Source: JALQUL01 sp964556425
GTDB taxonomy: Bacteria; Pseudomonadota; Gammaproteobacteria; Burkholderiales; Burkholderiaceae_C
Assembly (NCBI GenBank): GCA_964556425.1
Contig: CAZKWC010000008.1
Coordinates: 11,388-75,387, forward strand
DNA: 64,000 nucleotides
Direction of reading: 5' to 3'
Of this stretch, positions 61,265-64,000 are shown piece after piece (positions within the stretch are counted from its first letter, which is position 1; the number at the start of each line of letters is the position of its first letter). Made by a program: the position numbers and the translations under genes. A model generated the notes under the pieces. That model made no database searches and was not told where the DNA came from. It was given only the letters and a program-made list of their open reading frames with translations.

Positions 61265-62236
61265 ATGTTTATGAAAAATCCAGTCATCGGAGCGTTACCT
61301 TCCCGATTCAAAAGAAATAGAATATTAATTATTGGCTGTGGCGACATAGGACAACGCCTTTTGCGTCAATTGCCCAAAAACACACAGGCCATAGTGCTAA
61401 GCTCTAGCGTTATTGTTAAGCCCGAACTAAAACAATTTCCGATCAAAATTATTCAGGGTAATCTTGATCAAGTAAAAACCCTCAAAAGACTAACTTCACT
61501 AGCTCCTAAAATCATACATTTAGCACCGCCCGCCCCTTTGGGTTGGGTAGACAAAAGAACTCAAAACTTAATTCGTACTTTGCGAAAAGGCACTTCGACA
61601 CAACATATTATTTACGGCTCTACCAGCGGTGTTTATGGTGATTGCGCAGGTAAATGGATAGATGAGACTCAAGCTGTAGCACCAAGCACTGATAGGGCAA
61701 AAAGAAGAGTTTCTGCAGAACAACAATTAAGGCAACTTGGCAAACAATCCAAGATCAAAATTAGTATTGTAAGAATACCAGGTATCTATAGCTTAGATAG
61801 GTCTGAGCAAAGCATTAAAGAGCGTCTCATTTTACAAAAACCAGTCTTAATTGCTGAAGATGACGTTTATACCAATCACATACAGGCGGATGATTTAGCC
61901 AATATTTTTTGGCACAGTTTATTCAAAGCAAAAGCACAAAGAATTTATCATGCAAGTGATGACACTGACTTGAAAATGGGTGATTATTTTGACCTTGCTG
62001 CTGAAATTTTTAATATGCCCAAAACAATTAGAATATCAAGAGATGATGCCCAGAAAACACTCCCCGCTTTACAGATGAGCTTTATGAGTGAGAGTAGAAG
62101 ACTAAAAAACAATCGCTTGAAGCAAGAACTAAGAGTTAAACTACGTTTTCCTACTGTTAAGGATGGTTTAGAAAAAACTCATCAAATCTTGCATGAACAA
62201 GCGAATTTTGCTCCTTTTAACCCCAAAAACAATTAG
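61265..62236 (+). CDS. NAD(P)-binding epimerase/dehydratase homologue (YeeZ-like)
   Basis: A 323-residue Rossmann protein. ILIIGCGDIGQRLLRQLP (about 20-37) is the dinucleotide-binding loop, followed by IIHLAPPAPLGWVD, IIYGSTSGVYGDCAGKWIDE with a Ser-Gly-Val-Tyr active-site-like segment, and VRIPGIYSLDRS. The lysine of a YxxxK motif is not obvious in the usual place (RAKRRVSAEQQL), as in YeeZ-type extended SDRs of uncertain activity. Its 3' end overlaps the next gene by 44 nt. ATG codons at 61265 and 61271 are both possible starts. Confidence 0.8.
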   Translation: MFMKNPVIGALPSRFKRNRILIIGCGDIGQRLLRQLPKNTQAIVLSSSVIVKPELKQFPIKIIQGNLDQVKTLKRLTSLAPKIIHLAPPAPLGWVDKRTQNLIRTLRKGTSTQHIIYGSTSGVYGDCAGKWIDETQAVAPSTDRAKRRVSAEQQLRQLGKQSKIKISIVRIPGIYSLDRSEQSIKERLILQKPVLIAEDDVYTNHIQADDLANIFWHSLFKAKAQRIYHASDDTDLKMGDYFDLAAEIFNMPKTIRISRDDAQKTLPALQMSFMSESRRLKNNRLKQELRVKLRFPTVKDGLEKTHQILHEQANFAPFNPKNN

Positions 62237-63770
62237 CTATATTCTTATTCTAATTGGGGTTTTATTTATTGTATTAATTAATAAATTTCCAATCAAAAAC
62301 TCTTTTTTTGATTTTACAATTATATTTTTATTATTCAGCATTATTTTTTTTATTAGTAAAAAAATTGCCTCCTCACTCATAATAGCTATTTACACTGTTA
62401 ATTTAATTCTATTTTGTGCCTTATTAAAATTTGACAATTTAAAATCAAATTTAGTATTTGAAGATGTTTATTTTTTAAGATCTCAGCCATTTTTCTTACT
62501 GGACTATGTAAAAAATTATCAACTATTTTTGCTACCATTCATGGTTTATTTAATTTTTTATATTTTTAAAAATGAACAAAAAACTAGATTAAATAATTTA
62601 GCAAAATTTTTATTTATAATTATTTTTACATTATCAAGTTACTTTTCATATACTCATCTAAAAAATAATCATCGTATTTGGGACTGGACAAATAAAGCTG
62701 AATCTCAGTTTTTATTAAAATTTATATCTAGTGTTTTTAATTCAATAAATCTAAATGATGAAAAAAATAATTATAAAAATAAGTTTTGCTGTGGAAAAAC
62801 AAAATTAGAAGATTTAAAAGCTGTTAGTTCAGACAAGAATAATCCCAATATTATATTTGTACTTTTAGAATCCACTATAAATATTAGTAGAATCAAAGAG
62901 TTAAATATATTAGAAAATCCATGGAAAAAATATAATAGTATCCCTTTGAAAGTATTTTCAACCGGTGGAGGAACTTGGATTGCTGAATATTCAGTATTGC
63001 ATGGTGTTGACCCTAGTATTTATGGCCCTCACTATCATCACATTCACTTACTTGGACCTATTAGCCAGCTTTCAGGTAGGATAGCCCCTAGTTTACAAAG
63101 TTTAGGCTACCAAACTAGTACGATAAGTCCAATGGAAAAAGACTTTTACAATTCAGAAATTTTTCATAAAAGTCTTGGTATTCAAAATTTTATGGCTTGT
63201 GAAGATTTAAAAGTTTGCAAACATAAAAATCGAGAACTAGTCGATAAGATTGTTTTTACTAAAATAATTGAAACAATCAAAAAATCAAAAAATCCAGCAT
63301 TTATTTTTGGATTAACCATATCTCAACATTCACCGCATTTAAAAACTAGTAATACACCAAAATTAATATGTGATTCAACTTTAAATATTGAACTATGTAA
63401 TGAATTTTCTGAATATATAAAACGAGAAGAACAATTAAAACTCAATATTGACAACTTTGTAAATGAAATCAATTCACTCGCAGAAGATTCTATCGTGGTT
63501 TTTTTTGGAGATCATATTGCATCGAGCTTTTCAAATATACCGGAAACTGAAGCTACAGCTAATAACCCTAATTACGAAACTATTGCTTTTGCATATGAAA
63601 GTAAAACCAAAAAATTCGTCAATTTGAAGGAATTACTAAGCAATTGCTACACCAATTTTAAAATTAGTGTCTCTGATTTAGATGTCTTAGCTTTAAAACA
63701 GGCTGGTATTCATTCACCTTATATTGATGAAAAAATCCAGGCTTTACAAAAAATGTGTTTCAATTATTAA
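62193..63770 (+). CDS. Membrane sulfatase/phosphotransferase (LTA synthase / phosphoethanolamine-transferase-like)
   Basis: A 525-residue protein with about five N-terminal membrane helices (up to about 160) and an extracytoplasmic alkaline-phosphatase-fold domain. NIIFVLLEST holds the first metal ligand, FSTGGGTWIAEYSVLHG the probable nucleophilic Thr, TISQHSPH and VVFFGDHIA further metal or substrate His and Asp residues. The family moves phosphoglycerol or phosphoethanolamine onto envelope glycans, or acts as a sulfatase; the exact activity is unknown. Codon and base use are far more AT-rich (many TTT/AAA/ATT runs) than in neighbouring genes, suggesting transfer from elsewhere. It begins inside the epimerase-like gene. 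Confidence 0.82.
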   Translation: MNKRILLLLTPKTISYILILIGVLFIVLINKFPIKNSFFDFTIIFLLFSIIFFISKKIASSLIIAIYTVNLILFCALLKFDNLKSNLVFEDVYFLRSQPFFLLDYVKNYQLFLLPFMVYLIFYIFKNEQKTRLNNLAKFLFIIIFTLSSYFSYTHLKNNHRIWDWTNKAESQFLLKFISSVFNSINLNDEKNNYKNKFCCGKTKLEDLKAVSSDKNNPNIIFVLLESTINISRIKELNILENPWKKYNSIPLKVFSTGGGTWIAEYSVLHGVDPSIYGPHYHHIHLLGPISQLSGRIAPSLQSLGYQTSTISPMEKDFYNSEIFHKSLGIQNFMACEDLKVCKHKNRELVDKIVFTKIIETIKKSKNPAFIFGLTISQHSPHLKTSNTPKLICDSTLNIELCNEFSEYIKREEQLKLNIDNFVNEINSLAEDSIVVFFGDHIASSFSNIPETEATANNPNYETIAFAYESKTKKFVNLKELLSNCYTNFKISVSDLDVLALKQAGIHSPYIDEKIQALQKMCFNY

Positions 63771-63870
63771 TTAATTGAAAATAAATTAATAATAACTAGT
63801 ATATTGACTTTAATTTTAAAACCATTATTAAGTCCCTACACTTGTATGTTACCTAATTTCAAGTACTCAC

Positions 63871-64000
63871 ATGATTCCAATTAAAGAACTGCTCAAAACT
63901 GCTTATATTCATTTGTTTCCGATGCATCTGCCTATTCCAGCTAGGCTCATCAATAAAGCACTTGCCAAAGCAATAGTTGATGAAAAACAACTCCGACTAC
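63871..64000 (+). CDS. Start of an unidentified gene (partial, runs off right edge)
   Basis: An ATG at 63871 opens a frame that continues to the window edge: 43 residues beginning MIPIKELLKTAYIHLFPMHL and continuing PIPARLINKALAKAI. Basic and amphipathic, with no motif recognised. The 100-base gap from the sulfatase gene holds no terminator. Coding status rests on the open frame and a return to the base composition seen elsewhere in the window. Confidence 0.5.
   Translation, partial: MIPIKELLKTAYIHLFPMHLPIPARLINKALAKAIVDEKQLRL

Noticed and set aside
54741..62236. Two gene overlaps of exactly 44 nt (54741-54784 and 62193-62236) as a shared signal
   Set aside because: The overlapping sequences are unrelated, so the equal length is taken as coincidence.

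Overview
The window looks like an AT-rich (roughly 40% G+C by eye) chromosome segment of a betaproteobacterium, most likely Burkholderiales. Local gene orders point there: coaBC-dut, pyrG-kdsA-DUF1330-eno-ftsB, panB-panC, and selO-msrB-yciB-bolA-ppiC. The lineage is an inference from gene content. Two 100-base runs of N (18384-18483 and 48662-48761) are scaffold gaps of unknown true length, so this is a draft assembly. I see no rRNA, tRNA, CRISPR array, insertion sequence or prophage.

Layout. 1-2715 (minus): a lytic transglycosylase running off the left edge, and parE. 3203-7539 (plus): an MFS transporter, a 52-residue membrane protein, a methyltransferase, dapA and bamC. 7716-12470: an Ala-rich lipoprotein, the ribosomal oxygenase roxA, a SlyD-like FKBP, an SRPBCC protein, dut and coaBC. 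12686-18200 (plus): pyrG, kdsA, DUF1330, eno, ftsB and a NadR-like kinase. 18264-23228: a gapped Bax-inhibitor-1 gene, DUF455, a gamma-carbonic anhydrase, hslO, panB and panC. 23250-24941 is a small accessory patch: a HipB-like regulator under two perfect palindromic operators, a small protein, and a frameshifted membrane-protein gene.

25003-39505 (minus) is the largest functional block. It encodes an AMP-forming acyl-CoA ligase, a complete LIV/HAAT-type ABC importer (two permeases, two ATPases, binding protein), an AcuI-like acryloyl-CoA reductase, a fused ADP-forming acyl-CoA synthetase and a crotonase. A terminator follows, then a separately promoted pair: a TMADH-like flavin/4Fe-4S oxidoreductase and an ornithine cyclodeaminase homologue. 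The logic is import, CoA activation, hydration and reduction of a small acid or amino-acid derivative; the substrate cannot be read from sequence.

39660-47751: selO, msrB, yciB, bolA, a parvulin chaperone, yaaA, a QueF-like protein that lacks the expected catalytic residues, a dienoyl-CoA isomerase-type crotonase and 3-hydroxybutyrate dehydrogenase. 47825-52139 (minus): a secreted protein of at least three ricin-type trefoils (interrupted by the second gap), dinB and lldD. 52377-55916 (plus): an LPS-type island of glycosyltransferase, WaaL-like ligase and glycosyltransferase. 56028-64000: argH, a LytS/AlgZ-type kinase, a LytTR regulator, a ferredoxin-reductase-type flavoprotein, an NAD-binding epimerase homologue, a very AT-rich membrane sulfatase/phosphotransferase, and the start of one more gene.

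The points most worth a second look are the catalytically degenerate QueF homologue, the regulator with tandem palindromes beside a broken membrane-protein gene, the catalytic-domain-free multi-trefoil lectin, and the uncharacterised CoA/ABC catabolic cluster.
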